A stretch of DNA of 56,711 nt from Reyranella sp. (GTDB taxonomy: Bacteria; Pseudomonadota; Alphaproteobacteria; Reyranellales; Reyranellaceae). The notes under the pieces are model-generated. The model did no database searches and was not told where the DNA came from. It saw nothing but the letters and a program-made list of their open reading frames with translations. Positions 24,479 to 33,567 of the stretch are shown one piece after another. How positions within the stretch are numbered: the stretch's first letter is position 1; every line of letters begins with the position of its first letter. The position numbers and the translations under genes are program-made. The DNA lies in contig JAKFVH010000013.1 in NCBI GenBank assembly GCA_021732285.1, forward strand, positions 1-56,711, in the 5' to 3' direction.

Positions 24479-27400
24479 TTACCAAGTATCAATATTCGGC
24501 CGCTTCTTGTGCGGATTGCGCGGGCGCGGCGGCGCGTCGAGGAGTGCCGTCGCCACCCAGCGGCGTGAATCGGCCGGGTCGATCACCTCATCGACCTCGA
24601 AGTAGGTCGCGGTGCTGAGCGCCTTGCCGCGGGCGTAGGCCGCCGCCACCATCTTGTCGAACAGGGCGCGCCGCTCGGCGGGATCGCTGACCGCCTCGAG
24701 CTCCTTGCGATAGCCGAGCTTCACCGCGCCCTCGAGCCCCATGCCCCCGAACTCGCCGGTCGGCCAGGAGATGGCGAAGGTGCCGGCGTGGAACGAGCCG
24801 CCGGCCATCGCCTGGGCGCCGAGCCCATAGGCCTTGCGCAGCACGATGGTGCCGAACGGCACGCCGAGATTGGCGCCGATCACAAACAGCCGCGAGCAGT
24901 GGCGCACCAGCGCCGTCTTCTCGACCTCGGGCCCGACCATCATGCCGGGCGTGTCGCACAGGAACAGGACAGGCAGGTCGAAGGCATCGCAGAGCTGCAG
25001 GAAGCGCGCAGCCTTGTCCGAGCCGTCCGAATCGATCGCGCCGGCAAGGTGCGTCGGATTGTTGGCGACGATGCCGAACGGCTTGCCCTCGATGCGCGCC
25101 AGCGCTGTCACCATGCCCGGCCCGAAGGCGCGGCGCAGTTCCAGCACCGAGCCCTCGTCGCACAAGGTTTCTATGACATTGCGCACGTCGTAGATGCGCA
25201 GCCGGTTCTCGGGGATGGCGCGGCGCAGCAGCCGCTGGTCGGCTGCCCGCCACTCGGGCAGTGTGCCCTGGAAGTACGACAGGTACTTCTTGGCGACGGC
25301 CACCGCCTCGGCCTCGTCTTCGACGGCGATATCGACCATGCCGTTGGGCACCTGCACGCTCATCGGCCCGACTTCCTCGGGCGAGAACACGCCGAGATTG
25401 CCGCCCTCGATCATCGCGGGCCCGCCCATGCCGATCGACGAGTTTTTGGTCGCGATCACCACGTCGCAGCAGCCCAGGATCGCGGCATTGCCGGCAAAGC
25501 AGCGCCCGGAATTGATGCCGACCAGCGGCGAGGAGCCGCTCAATCGCCCGAAGATATGGAAGGCCATGGTGTTGAGCCCGGCCACCGACTGCACGTCGAC
25601 GTCGCCCGGCCGGCCGCCGCCGCCCTCGGTGAAGAAGACCAGCGGCAGACGCTGCTCCTCGACGATCTCGAACAGCCGGTCCTTCTTGTGATGGTTGGTC
25701 TTGCCCTGGGTGCCGGCCAGCACCGTGTAGTCGTAATGCGCGATGGCCACGCGGCTCTTCTCGGGCCCGAACAGCGAGCCGTTGACGCGGCCGATGCCGG
25801 TTATAAGGCCGTCGGCCGGCGTCTTCTCTATAAGGTCATCCTGCGTGCGCCGCGTCCTTTGGCTGGCGATGGCGAAGGCGCCCCATTCGACGAAGCTGCC
25901 GGGATCGACCAGGTCGTCGAGGTTCTGGCGTGCCGTTCGCTGGTTGGTCTTGCGCCGCCGCGCCACAGAGTCGGGCCGCTTGTCGTCGAGCGTCATGGCG
26001 CGGCGCTCGAAATACTCCGCGAGATCGGGGCGGATATGGTCGAGGTCGATCTTCTCCTCGGTCGCTGCGCCCTTCACCTCGACATCGGCTTCCTCGACGA
26101 ACAGCAGGGCATGGCCTTCATAGATCGTCTCGCCGGCCTCGACCGCGATCCGCCGCACATAGCCGCGCGCCGGGCTCCGGATTTCGTGCTGCATCTTCAT
26201 GGCGTCCATGATCAGCAACGGCTGGCCGGCGGCGACGGCATCGCCTTCGCTGACCGAAATACTGACGATCGTGCCCTGCATCGGTGCGGGCACCGGCACC
26301 GTGCCCTCGGGAGCATCCGAATCCGCCTGTGCCTCCGTCTGCTGCTGAGCGGTCTTGCCGAAGGCCAGCACGGCCAACGGATCGACCGCATCGACCTTCG
26401 CTCCGGCCTGCCGGTTGCCGGTCGACGGCGCCGCGGTGGCCTGGAAGTAGAGCCCGGGCTGCAGCCTGGCCGCGGCCTCGATCAGCGCCTTGGCGTGCTC
26501 GTCGACGAAGCGCGTGTGGACCTTGTCGGCGCGGAAATCCTTGTGGGCGAGCAATGCGCGCAGGAAGGCGACGTTGCTGGGCGCGCCTTCGAGGCGGAAC
26601 GCCGCCAGCGCCCGCTCGCTTCGGGCCAGAGCGTCGGCAAAGTCGGGCGACGGGCTGTGCACGATCAGCTTGGCGAGCAGCGAGTCGAAGTTGGGGTTGG
26701 TGCGATAGCCGGCGTAACCGTAGGTGTCGACGCGGACACCCGGGCCCGAGGGCGGCTCGAACACGGTGAGGGTGCCGCCACCGGGCTTGGCCGACCCGTC
26801 CTCGGTCATGGTCTCCATGTTGATGCGAAGCTGGATGGCATGGCCGCGCGGCCTGGCGTCGGCCATGCCGGTCTTGGCGAGCGCCACGCCGCCGGCCAGC
26901 CGCAGCTGCGTCTTCACCAGGTCGACGCCCCACACCTCTTCGGTGACGGTGTGCTCGACTTGTAGGCGCGGATTGGCTTCGATGAAAAAGAACTCATCGT
27001 CGTCGACCAGGAATTCGAAGGTGCCGAGGCTACGGTACTTCACCGACTTTGCCATCGTGACGGCGGCGGCGACGATCTTCTTGCGCAGTGCCGGCGCGAG
27101 GTTGGGGCTGGGCGCCACTTCGACGATCTTCTGGCTGCGCCGCTGCACGGTGCACTCGCGCTCGCCCAGAGCGACGATGCCGCCTTTGCCGTCTCCGACG
27201 ATCTGCACCTCGATGTGGCGCGCGCGACCGACCAGGCGCTCGGCATAGAGATCGCCATTGCCGAACGCTGACTTGGCCTCGGCTGACGCGCGAGCGAAGG
27301 CGTCGGTGATCTCGCCTTCATTCTTGATCAGGCGCATGCCACGCCCGCCGCCGCCAGCAATTGCCTTGAGCGCAATGCCCGACTTGGCGTGCTTCTTGAG

Positions 27401-27832
27401 AAAGGCCGCGGCGCCAGCAAGGTCGACGACGTCGGTGCCCGGCAGCACCGGCACCTTGCATTTCTGCGCCTGCGCCCGGGCACGCGCTTTGTCACCGAAG
27501 AGTTTCAGCTGCTCGAGTGTCGGGCCGACGAACGTGATCTTGGCCGCCGCACAGGCCGCGGCGAAATCGGCGTTTTCCGACAGGAAGCCGTAGCCTGGAT
27601 GCACAGCGTCGCAGCCCGCCTTCTTCGCGGCGGCAATCACCGAGGCGATATCGAGATAGGCGGCGGCGCCCTTGCCCTTCAGCGCAATGGCCTCGTCGAC
27701 GCGCCGGATATGCAGGGACGTGGCGTCGTCCTCGGAATGAAGCCCGGCGGTAGCGATGCCGAGCTCGGCGGCGGCCTGGGCGATGCGGATGGCGATCTCG
27801 CCACGATTGGCGATCAGGAGTTTTTTCAGCAT
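24479..27832 (-). CDS. Single-chain biotin-dependent acyl-CoA carboxylase (BC-BCCP-carboxyltransferase fusion)
   Basis: A 1117-aa fusion with the layout of single-chain long-chain acyl-CoA carboxylases. Residues 1 to about 450 form the biotin carboxylase (LLIANRGEIAIRI; HPGYGFLSENADFA; glycine-rich AGGGGRGMR; EANPRLQVEHTVTE). A linker leads to the biotin domain, with Lys546 in MDAMKMQHE, where the usual Glu is Asp. From about 590 both carboxyltransferase halves follow (DDLVDPGSFVEWG; GINSGRCFAGNAA; LFLCDTPGMMVGPEVE). The start was moved to MLKKLLIANRGE; the upstream 20 codons do not belong to the family. Usual ACC or PCC enzymes are split over several genes. Likely substrates are acetyl-, propionyl- or longer acyl-CoAs. 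The flavodoxin-like gene is divergent, 30 bases away. Confidence 0.9.
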   Translation of the reverse strand: MLKKLLIANRGEIAIRIAQAAAELGIATAGLHSEDDATSLHIRRVDEAIALKGKGAAAYLDIASVIAAAKKAGCDAVHPGYGFLSENADFAAACAAAKITFVGPTLEQLKLFGDKARARAQAQKCKVPVLPGTDVVDLAGAAAFLKKHAKSGIALKAIAGGGGRGMRLIKNEGEITDAFARASAEAKSAFGNGDLYAERLVGRARHIEVQIVGDGKGGIVALGERECTVQRRSQKIVEVAPSPNLAPALRKKIVAAAVTMAKSVKYRSLGTFEFLVDDDEFFFIEANPRLQVEHTVTEEVWGVDLVKTQLRLAGGVALAKTGMADARPRGHAIQLRINMETMTEDGSAKPGGGTLTVFEPPSGPGVRVDTYGYAGYRTNPNFDSLLAKLIVHSPSPDFADALARSERALAAFRLEGAPSNVAFLRALLAHKDFRADKVHTRFVDEHAKALIEAAARLQPGLYFQATAAPSTGNRQAGAKVDAVDPLAVLAFGKTAQQQTEAQADSDAPEGTVPVPAPMQGTIVSISVSEGDAVAAGQPLLIMDAMKMQHEIRSPARGYVRRIAVEAGETIYEGHALLFVEEADVEVKGAATEEKIDLDHIRPDLAEYFERRAMTLDDKRPDSVARRRKTNQRTARQNLDDLVDPGSFVEWGAFAIASQRTRRTQDDLIEKTPADGLITGIGRVNGSLFGPEKSRVAIAHYDYTVLAGTQGKTNHHKKDRLFEIVEEQRLPLVFFTEGGGGRPGDVDVQSVAGLNTMAFHIFGRLSGSSPLVGINSGRCFAGNAAILGCCDVVIATKNSSIGMGGPAMIEGGNLGVFSPEEVGPMSVQVPNGMVDIAVEDEAEAVAVAKKYLSYFQGTLPEWRAADQRLLRRAIPENRLRIYDVRNVIETLCDEGSVLELRRAFGPGMVTALARIEGKPFGIVANNPTHLAGAIDSDGSDKAARFLQLCDAFDLPVLFLCDTPGMMVGPEVEKTALVRHCSRLFVIGANLGVPFGTIVLRKAYGLGAQAMAGGSFHAGTFAISWPTGEFGGMGLEGAVKLGYRKELEAVSDPAERRALFDKMVAAAYARGKALSTATYFEVDEVIDPADSRRWVATALLDAPPRPRNPHKKRPNIDTW

Positions 27833-27862
27833 GTCGATGCGTAACGGGGTAAAACCCCTCCC

Positions 27863-28321
27863 ATGTCCAAAAGGCTGCTCATTGTGGCCCACGCGCCGTC
27901 AGAGAACACCCTCTCCCTGCGCGACGCCGTCGAACGTGGCGCGCGCAGCGAAACGGGTATCGACGTGCGGGTGGTGGCGCCGCTTCAGGCCGGGCCCGAC
28001 GACGTGCTGGCCGCTGAGGCCGTCATCCTCGGCACGACGGAAAACCTGGGCTACATGAGTGGCGCGCTAAAAGACTTCTTCGACCGCTCCTACAATCCGC
28101 TGCTGGAAAAGACACAGGGCCTGCCCTGCGCGGTCTATATCCGCGCCGGCAGCGACGGCACCGGCACGCGCCGCGGCGTGGAAACCATCCTCACCGGCCT
28201 GCGCTGGCGGTTGGTGCAGGAGCCGCTGCTCTGCAAGGGCCCCTGGCAGCCCGCCTTCGTCGAGCAGTGCCAGGAGCTGGGCGCGGCGATGGCGGCCGGA
28301 CTGGCGGCCGGCATCTTCTGA
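27863..28321 (+). CDS. Flavodoxin-like / NAD(P)H-dependent FMN reductase-like protein
   Basis: A 152-aa flavodoxin-fold protein. The beginning LLIVAHAPSENT matches the phosphate-binding loop region, and GTTENLGYMSGALKDFFDRSYNP matches the second flavin loop of flavodoxin-like reductases (G-T-x-E-N-x-G-x-M-S-G-x-x-K-x-F-x-D). It contains the rare Leu codon CTA in a CTAAAA site. It is divergent from the carboxylase and convergent, with a 2-base gap, to the SDR. Partner and role unknown. Confidence 0.78.
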   Translation: MSKRLLIVAHAPSENTLSLRDAVERGARSETGIDVRVVAPLQAGPDDVLAAEAVILGTTENLGYMSGALKDFFDRSYNPLLEKTQGLPCAVYIRAGSDGTGTRRGVETILTGLRWRLVQEPLLCKGPWQPAFVEQCQELGAAMAAGLAAGIF

Positions 28322-28323
28322 CT

Positions 28324-29127
28324 TCAGTGAGCCGTCCAGCCGCCGTCGACGACCAGGCCGGCGCCGGTCATGAAGCCCGCATCGTCCGACGCCAGGAACA
28401 CGATGCCCTTGGCGATGTCGTCGGCGACGCCGAGCCGGCCGATCGGATGCAGGGCGAGCGTGGCCTGGCGGGCCTTGTCGGTGTCGTTGGTGCCCTGCTG
28501 GCGGGCGCGCATGGCGAAGGTCTGCTGGCCCATGTCGGTCTCGATGAGGCCGGGATGGATCGAGTTGACGCGGATCTTGTAGCCCTTGCGGCCGAATTCC
28601 AGCGCCGTCGACTTGGTGAACAGCGTGACGCCGCCCTTGGTCAGCGAATAGAGCGGGTCGAGCTGCGAGCCGACGAGTCCCGCGATCGACGCAAGGTTGA
28701 CGATGGCGGCACCATGCGCGCTCTTCGGCCCGCTCTCCTTGAGATGCGGCAGGGCCGCGCGCGTGCCCAGCACGACGCCGGTCAGGTTCACGGCCACCAG
28801 CCTGTTCCACTCGTCGAGCGAGGCTTCCTCCACGCCCTTGCCGTTGAAGATGCCGGCATTGTTCACCAGCACGTCGAGCTTGCCGAACTTCTTCACCGTG
28901 GCGTCCAGGGCGCCAGCCCAGCTCGCCTCGCTGGTGACGTCGAGCGAGACGTAGAGTGCCTGGCCGCCTGCCGCCTCGATCTCCTTTGCCGTCTGCCGAC
29001 CGCGCTCGTCGAGCACGTCGCCGATCGCCACCTTGGCGCCGGCGTTCGCCATGAGCTTGGCGGTCGCGCCGCCGATGCCGCGTGCCGCGCCCGACAGGAA
29101 CGCAACCTTGCCGTCAAGCCTGTTCAT
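28324..29127 (-). CDS. SDR family oxidoreductase
   Basis: A 267-aa short-chain dehydrogenase with SGAARGIGGAT near the N-terminus, NNAG, the catalytic Ser in VNLASIAGLVG and YSLTKGG (Tyr-x-x-x-Lys). The C-terminal MTGAGLVVDGGWTAH is typical of 3-hydroxyacyl or steroid dehydrogenases. The ATG at 29127 follows AGGAGGAAGA; the longer frame was rejected. It is divergent from the TctBAC genes. Confidence 0.88.
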   Translation of the reverse strand: MNRLDGKVAFLSGAARGIGGATAKLMANAGAKVAIGDVLDERGRQTAKEIEAAGGQALYVSLDVTSEASWAGALDATVKKFGKLDVLVNNAGIFNGKGVEEASLDEWNRLVAVNLTGVVLGTRAALPHLKESGPKSAHGAAIVNLASIAGLVGSQLDPLYSLTKGGVTLFTKSTALEFGRKGYKIRVNSIHPGLIETDMGQQTFAMRARQQGTNDTDKARQATLALHPIGRLGVADDIAKGIVFLASDDAGFMTGAGLVVDGGWTAH

Positions 29128-29201
29128 TCTTCCTCCTGATCTCGGTTTGCCGCTATGCTGACGGTTAGAAGAGCAAAAGAAAACAGGGAGGGCCACCAGG
29201 C

Positions 29202-29666
29202 ATGCGCCAAGGTCGGCTGATTGCGACAGGCGCCATGCTGGTGTTCTGCCTGTTCGCCATATGGCAATCGTTGCTGCTGTCGCTGACGGACCGTCTGGGG
29301 CCCGGCCCCGGCTTCTTTCCGTTCTGGCTGGCGTTGATCGGCGCGGTGCTGGCCGTCGCGCTCCTGATCACGACGTTTCGCGAGGCGGCCGATCCTTCCG
29401 TCGCGGAGACGCGCATCCTGCCGCACGGCGATGGCGGCAAGCGCTGGCTTGCCATCGTCGTGCTGCTGGCCGCGGTCACGGTGGCGATGGAGTTCGTGGG
29501 CTTCCGCATCGCCATGCTGGCGTTCAACGCCGTGCTGGTGATCGCTCTGGGCGAGCGGCGCTGGTGGGTGATCGCGGTGTTCGCCATCCTCGGCAGCTTC
29601 GGCGTCTACTACGTCTTCACCACCTGGCTGGACGTGCTCCTGCCGGTGAGCTGGTTCGGGTTCTAG
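29202..29666 (+). CDS. tctB: Tripartite tricarboxylate transporter small membrane subunit TctB
   Basis: A 154-aa membrane protein with four predicted helices, the first following MRQGRLIATGAMLVFC. LGPGPGFFPFWLALIGAVLA is a strong TctB family mark. It is the first gene of a TctB-TctA-TctC operon and ends 3 bases before the tctA ATG. Confidence 0.9.
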   Translation: MRQGRLIATGAMLVFCLFAIWQSLLLSLTDRLGPGPGFFPFWLALIGAVLAVALLITTFREAADPSVAETRILPHGDGGKRWLAIVVLLAAVTVAMEFVGFRIAMLAFNAVLVIALGERRWWVIAVFAILGSFGVYYVFTTWLDVLLPVSWFGF

Positions 29667-29669
29667 GCG

Positions 29670-31169
29670 ATGGACGCACTCGGCCACCTGCTCTCGGGCT
29701 TCGCCGCGGCGTTGTCCCTGCACTACCTGCTCTATGCCTTCGCCGGCTGCATACTGGGCACGCTGATCGGCGTGCTGCCCGGGCTCGGGCCCGCGGCCGG
29801 CACGGCGATCCTGATCCCGCTCACCTTCAGCCTCGATCCGACCGGCGCCATCATCATGCTGAGCGCCATCTACTATGGCGCGATGTATGGCGGCACGATC
29901 ACCTCGGTGCTGATCAACGTGCCGGGCGAGGCGGCGTCGGTGGTGACCTGCATCGACGGCCATCAGATGGCCCGCCAGGGCCGCGCCGGCTCCGCCCTCG
30001 GCATCGCCGCCATCGGCTCCTTCGTCGGCGGCACGCTGGCCACGGTGGCGCTGGTCGTGGTCGCCATGCCGCTCGCCACCTTGGCGCTGAAGTTCGGGCC
30101 GGCCGAGTTCTTTGCGCTGATGGTGGCGGGCCTCTGCCTGGTCGTCGGCCTGGCTGGCAAGAACATCCTGGCGGCTCTGCTGATGACCGTGATCGGCCTG
30201 CTGCTGTCGCTGATCGGCCTCGATCCGGTGCGCGGCGCACCGCGCTTCACCTTCGGCGTAGAGGAGCTATTCGACGGCATCGGCTTCGTGCCCGTCGTCA
30301 TGGGCCTGTTCGGCGTCGCCGAGCTCCTGCTGGCGGCCGAGACGCGGCAAACGCATATGATCCAGGCCGAGCTCAAGAGCTGGATGCCGACGCGGCAGGA
30401 ATGCAAGGATTGCATCGGCGCCATCCTGCGCGGCACCGGGGTGGGTTTCGTGCTGGGCTTGATCCCCGGCGTCGGCGCCATCGTGCCGACCTTCATGGCC
30501 TACGTGCTGGAGAAGCGCGTCTCCAAGACCCCCGAGCGCTTCGGCAAGGGTGCGATCGAAGGTGTGGCCTCGGCCGAGACCGCCAACAACGCCTACGCCA
30601 ACGCTGCGATGGTGCCATTGCTGGCGCTCGGCATCCCGAGCTCGCCCACCATCGCGGTGCTGATGGGCGCCTTCATCATCAACGGCATCCAGCCTGGGCC
30701 GTTCCTGTTCGCCGAGCAGCCCAAGCTCGTCTGGACGGTGATCGCGAGCTTCTTCGTCGGCAACGTCCTGCTCCTGATCCTGAACCTGCCGCTGGTCGGG
30801 CTGTGGGCCAAGCTTCTGAAAATCCCGTTCAGCTACATGTGTGCGGGCGTGCTGATCTTCTGCGTGATCGGCGCCTATGGGCTGAAGCAGAGCCTGTTCG
30901 ACGTCTGGGTGATGCTGGGCTTCGGCATCATCGGCTACCTGCTGCGCAAGCTCGACTTCCCCATAGCACCCGCCATCCTGGCGCTGATCCTGGGCCCGAT
31001 GATGGAAAAATCGCTGCGCACGACGCTAGAAATCTCCGGCGGCAGCTTCGCCATCTTCCTCGACCGGCCGGTGGCGCTCGTTCTGCTCGCCATCCCGGTG
31101 ATCGTGATCGGCTTCCTGCTGTTCAAGCCACGCTCGCTGGCACCGCTCAGGGAGAGCGATGTCGACTGA
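29670..31169 (+). CDS. tctA: Tripartite tricarboxylate transporter large membrane subunit TctA
   Basis: A 499-aa protein with about a dozen hydrophobic segments. Family motifs are GVLPGLGPAAGTAILIPLTF, YYGAMYGGTITSVLINVPGE, LGLIPGVGAIVPTFMAY and GIPSSPTIAVLMGAFIINGIQPGP. It forms the transport channel and uses an ion gradient, with TctB and a TctC-type binding protein. Substrates of this class include citrate, tartrate, terephthalate and other carboxylates. Confidence 0.93.
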   Translation: MDALGHLLSGFAAALSLHYLLYAFAGCILGTLIGVLPGLGPAAGTAILIPLTFSLDPTGAIIMLSAIYYGAMYGGTITSVLINVPGEAASVVTCIDGHQMARQGRAGSALGIAAIGSFVGGTLATVALVVVAMPLATLALKFGPAEFFALMVAGLCLVVGLAGKNILAALLMTVIGLLLSLIGLDPVRGAPRFTFGVEELFDGIGFVPVVMGLFGVAELLLAAETRQTHMIQAELKSWMPTRQECKDCIGAILRGTGVGFVLGLIPGVGAIVPTFMAYVLEKRVSKTPERFGKGAIEGVASAETANNAYANAAMVPLLALGIPSSPTIAVLMGAFIINGIQPGPFLFAEQPKLVWTVIASFFVGNVLLLILNLPLVGLWAKLLKIPFSYMCAGVLIFCVIGAYGLKQSLFDVWVMLGFGIIGYLLRKLDFPIAPAILALILGPMMEKSLRTTLEISGGSFAIFLDRPVALVLLAIPVIVIGFLLFKPRSLAPLRESDVD

Positions 31170-31212
31170 CTAAACGAAAAGGTTGCTTCGTCAGACCAAA
31201 AAGGAGGAACAA

Positions 31213-32181
31213 ATGCTCATCCGTCGCCGCACCCTGCTCGCCGCGTCCGCGGCCGCCACCGTCGCAAGCCCGGCCATTGCCCAGAACTATCCGCGCCGCG
31301 CCGTGCAGCTCGTCGTCGCCTTCCCGCCGGGCGGCAGCACCGACGTCGGCGCCCGCATCCTCGCCGCCATGGCGGAGAAGGACTTTGGCCAGCCGATCAC
31401 CGTCGTGAACAAGGCGGGCGCCGGCGGCCAGATCGGCTTCACCGAAATCGCCCGCGCCCGGCCCGACGGCTACACCTTGGGCTTCCTCAACCTGCCGGGC
31501 ATGAACACCATCACGCTCGATCCCGAGCGCAAGGCCGCCTTCACCATCGACAGCTTCATTCCCATCGTGAACCAGGTGCTCGATCCCGGCTTCATCTGGG
31601 CCAAGGGCGACAGCCCCTACAAAACGCTGGCCGACCTCGTGGACGCCGCGAAGAAGAACCCGGGCAAGATCAGCGCCTGCACCACCGGCATCCTGAGCGA
31701 CGACCATCTCGCCATCCTGATGGTCCAGGAGGCGGCCAAGTGCGAGTTCCGCATCGTCCATTTCGACGGCGGCGCGCAGCAGCTCACCGGCGTGCTGGGC
31801 GGTCACGTGGACGTGGCCTTCGACAATGTCGGCAGCGTCTTCAAGCGCGTCGGCACCGGCGAGATCCTCGGGCTTGCCGTCACCGACACCCAGCGCTCGA
31901 AGTTCCTGCCGCAGATCCCGACCACGCCCGAGCTCGGCATGCCGTCGGTCATCTCCAACTCGACGCGCGGCGTCGGCGCGCCCAAGGGCACGCCGGCCGA
32001 CATCTGCAAGATCGTCGAGACCGCCTTCCTGAAGGCGATCAACTCCGCCGAGATGAAGGAGAAGATGGACGCCGTCGGCCTGGCGCTGAAGCCGATGGTC
32101 GGCGCGGAATACGCCAAGTACTACGCCGACCTGCAGGCGCAGGCGAAGAAGTACACGGAGTGGGCGTTGAAGATGAGGTAG
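31213..32181 (+). CDS. tctC: Bug/TctC-family tripartite tricarboxylate transporter binding protein
   Basis: A 322-aa periplasmic receptor with signal peptide MLIRRRTLLAASAAATVASPAIA, cleaved before QNYP. The N-terminal fold reads VQLVVAFPPGGSTDVGARI and the ligand helix KAGAGGQIGFTEIARARPDGYT, both usual for Bug proteins. The ATG was chosen for the AAGGAGGAAC ribosome site. It completes the TctBAC set; the ligand is unknown. Confidence 0.92.
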   Translation: MLIRRRTLLAASAAATVASPAIAQNYPRRAVQLVVAFPPGGSTDVGARILAAMAEKDFGQPITVVNKAGAGGQIGFTEIARARPDGYTLGFLNLPGMNTITLDPERKAAFTIDSFIPIVNQVLDPGFIWAKGDSPYKTLADLVDAAKKNPGKISACTTGILSDDHLAILMVQEAAKCEFRIVHFDGGAQQLTGVLGGHVDVAFDNVGSVFKRVGTGEILGLAVTDTQRSKFLPQIPTTPELGMPSVISNSTRGVGAPKGTPADICKIVETAFLKAINSAEMKEKMDAVGLALKPMVGAEYAKYYADLQAQAKKYTEWALKMR

Positions 32182-32223
32182 GGCGCCTTCACAGGCGCCT
32201 GTTGACGCGCTAAGAGCGCGTCA
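32182..32223. terminator. Double hairpin between convergent tctC and acyl-CoA dehydrogenase genes
   Basis: Two adjacent stems: GGCGCC-TTCACA-GGCGCC (32182-32199), and TGACGCGCT-AAG-AGCGCGTCA (32203-32223). The second overlaps the stop codon of the dehydrogenase. Their position between convergent genes and their symmetry suggest two-way transcription termination; there is no U tract. Confidence 0.6.
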
Positions 32224-33433
32224 GCTTGTTGAACGGCACGTCCTTATCGACACGGACGTCGGCCGGCATGCCGAGCACACGCTCGGCCACGATGTTGCGC
32301 AGGATCTCGTCGGTGCCGCCGGCGATGCGGAAGCCGGCGCCGCCGATCCATTGTGCCTGGAAGCCCGCGGCGTGCGGCACCTCCTCCTTCATGATGCCGG
32401 CCGGGCCCATCAGCTCCATGGCGAAGGCGCCCATGTCCTGCATCTTGGGGGCGGCGACGATCTTGATGATCGAGGATTCCGGCCCGGGCGTCTGGCCTTT
32501 GGAGAGCGCCGTCAGGGTGCGGTAGCGCGTCAGCTTCAGGCCCTGCTGCTGGACGTACCAGTCGGCGATCTTCGAGCGGACCTGCTGGTTGCGTATCGCG
32601 GGACCGTCCTCGAGGTCGGTGTCGCGGGCGAGCTCCATCAGCTCGTCGACATCGAGGCCGCCCGACGGCATGCCGACGGCGAGCCGCTCGTTCATCAGCG
32701 TGGTCAACGCGGCCTTCCAGCCCTCGCCCACCTTGCCCAACCGCTGGCTGTCGGGGATGCGCACGTCGGTGAAGAACACCTCGTTGAAGTTGGCGCCGCC
32801 CGACATCTGCTTGATCGGCCGCACTTCCACGCCCGGCGTCTTCATCGACAGGAAGAACATGGTGAGGCCGGCGTGCTTTGGCACGTTGGGATCGGTGCGA
32901 GTGATGATGATGCCGTAGTCGCTGTAGTGCGCGCCCGAGGTCCAGACCTTCTGGCCGTTGATCACCCAGCCGTCGCCATCACGCTCGGCGCGGGTACGGA
33001 TGCCGGCGACGTCGGAGCCGGCGGCCGGCTCGGAGAAGAGCTGGCACCACACTTCATCGCCGTGCAGCGCGGGCTTCACATAGCGCTGCAGATGCTCGGG
33101 CGAGGCATAGGCCATCATGGTGGGGATGCACATGCCCAACCCGATGTCGAAGAAGCCCAGCGGCACCAGGTAGTTCGCCTCCTCCTGCTGGTAGATCACC
33201 TGCAGGATGGGCGAGCCGCCGCGGCCGCCATACTCCTTCGGCCAGGTGATGCGCGCGTAGCCCGCCTTGGCCTTCTTGTCCTGCCAGGCCTTGGCCTTCT
33301 TCAAAAGCTCGGGATCGTCGTTGCGGGCGCGGAAGCTCGCCTTGTCGTCGCTCTTGCGCGTGGCGTTGGCGTCGAGCCAGGCGCGCACTTCCTTGCGGAA
33401 GGCGGCTTCTTCGGGGGTGTCGTTGAAGTCCAT
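32210..33433 (-). CDS. Acyl-CoA dehydrogenase (large member of an adjacent pair)
   Basis: A 407-aa flavoenzyme that introduces a 2,3 double bond in acyl-CoAs. Segments include WPKEYGGRGGSPI, CQLFSEPAAGSDVAGI, GQKVWTSGAHYSDYG, NEVFFTDVRIP and the C-terminal GGTDEILRNIVAERVLGM. The ATG at 33433 follows GGAGGAAATC. A shorter ACAD gene lies upstream in the same direction, separated by a palindromic repeat. Such pairs can form alpha2-beta2 enzymes acting on bulky side chains, as known for steroid-side-chain dehydrogenases; here that is inference. Confidence 0.9.
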   Translation of the reverse strand: MDFNDTPEEAAFRKEVRAWLDANATRKSDDKASFRARNDDPELLKKAKAWQDKKAKAGYARITWPKEYGGRGGSPILQVIYQQEEANYLVPLGFFDIGLGMCIPTMMAYASPEHLQRYVKPALHGDEVWCQLFSEPAAGSDVAGIRTRAERDGDGWVINGQKVWTSGAHYSDYGIIITRTDPNVPKHAGLTMFFLSMKTPGVEVRPIKQMSGGANFNEVFFTDVRIPDSQRLGKVGEGWKAALTTLMNERLAVGMPSGGLDVDELMELARDTDLEDGPAIRNQQVRSKIADWYVQQQGLKLTRYRTLTALSKGQTPGPESSIIKIVAAPKMQDMGAFAMELMGPAGIMKEEVPHAAGFQAQWIGGAGFRIAGGTDEILRNIVAERVLGMPADVRVDKDVPFNKLTRS

Positions 33434-33450
33434 GATTTCCTCCAATCAAT

Positions 33451-33562
33451 CCGTCATCCCGACCGGAGCGAAGCGGAGTGGAGGGACCTAGTCATGTGGC
33501 TGGTGCCTATGAGGAGGTCCCTCCGCTGCGCCTCGCTACGCTCGGCTTCGGTCGGGATGACG
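33451..33562. repeat. Intergenic inverted repeat, family B copy 2
   Basis: A 112-base element between the two acyl-CoA dehydrogenase genes. The ends CCGTCATCCCGACCGGAGC and GGTCGGGATGACG are complementary, with inner GGAGGGACCT and AGGTCCCTCC arms. Ends and GGGACC blocks match copy 1 at 8914-9037, while the interior differs. As in copy 1, it separates co-directional genes. Confidence 0.7.
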
Positions 33563-33567
33563 CGTGG

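Noticed and set aside
24788-26965. 725-codon plus-strand frame inside the carboxylase gene
   Set aside because: It is a mirror of the well-supported carboxylase; the protein is rich in Arg, Ala, His and Gly without domains.
29261-31408. 715-codon frame overlapping tctB and tctA
   Set aside because: Out of frame with strongly supported transporter genes; no recognisable features.
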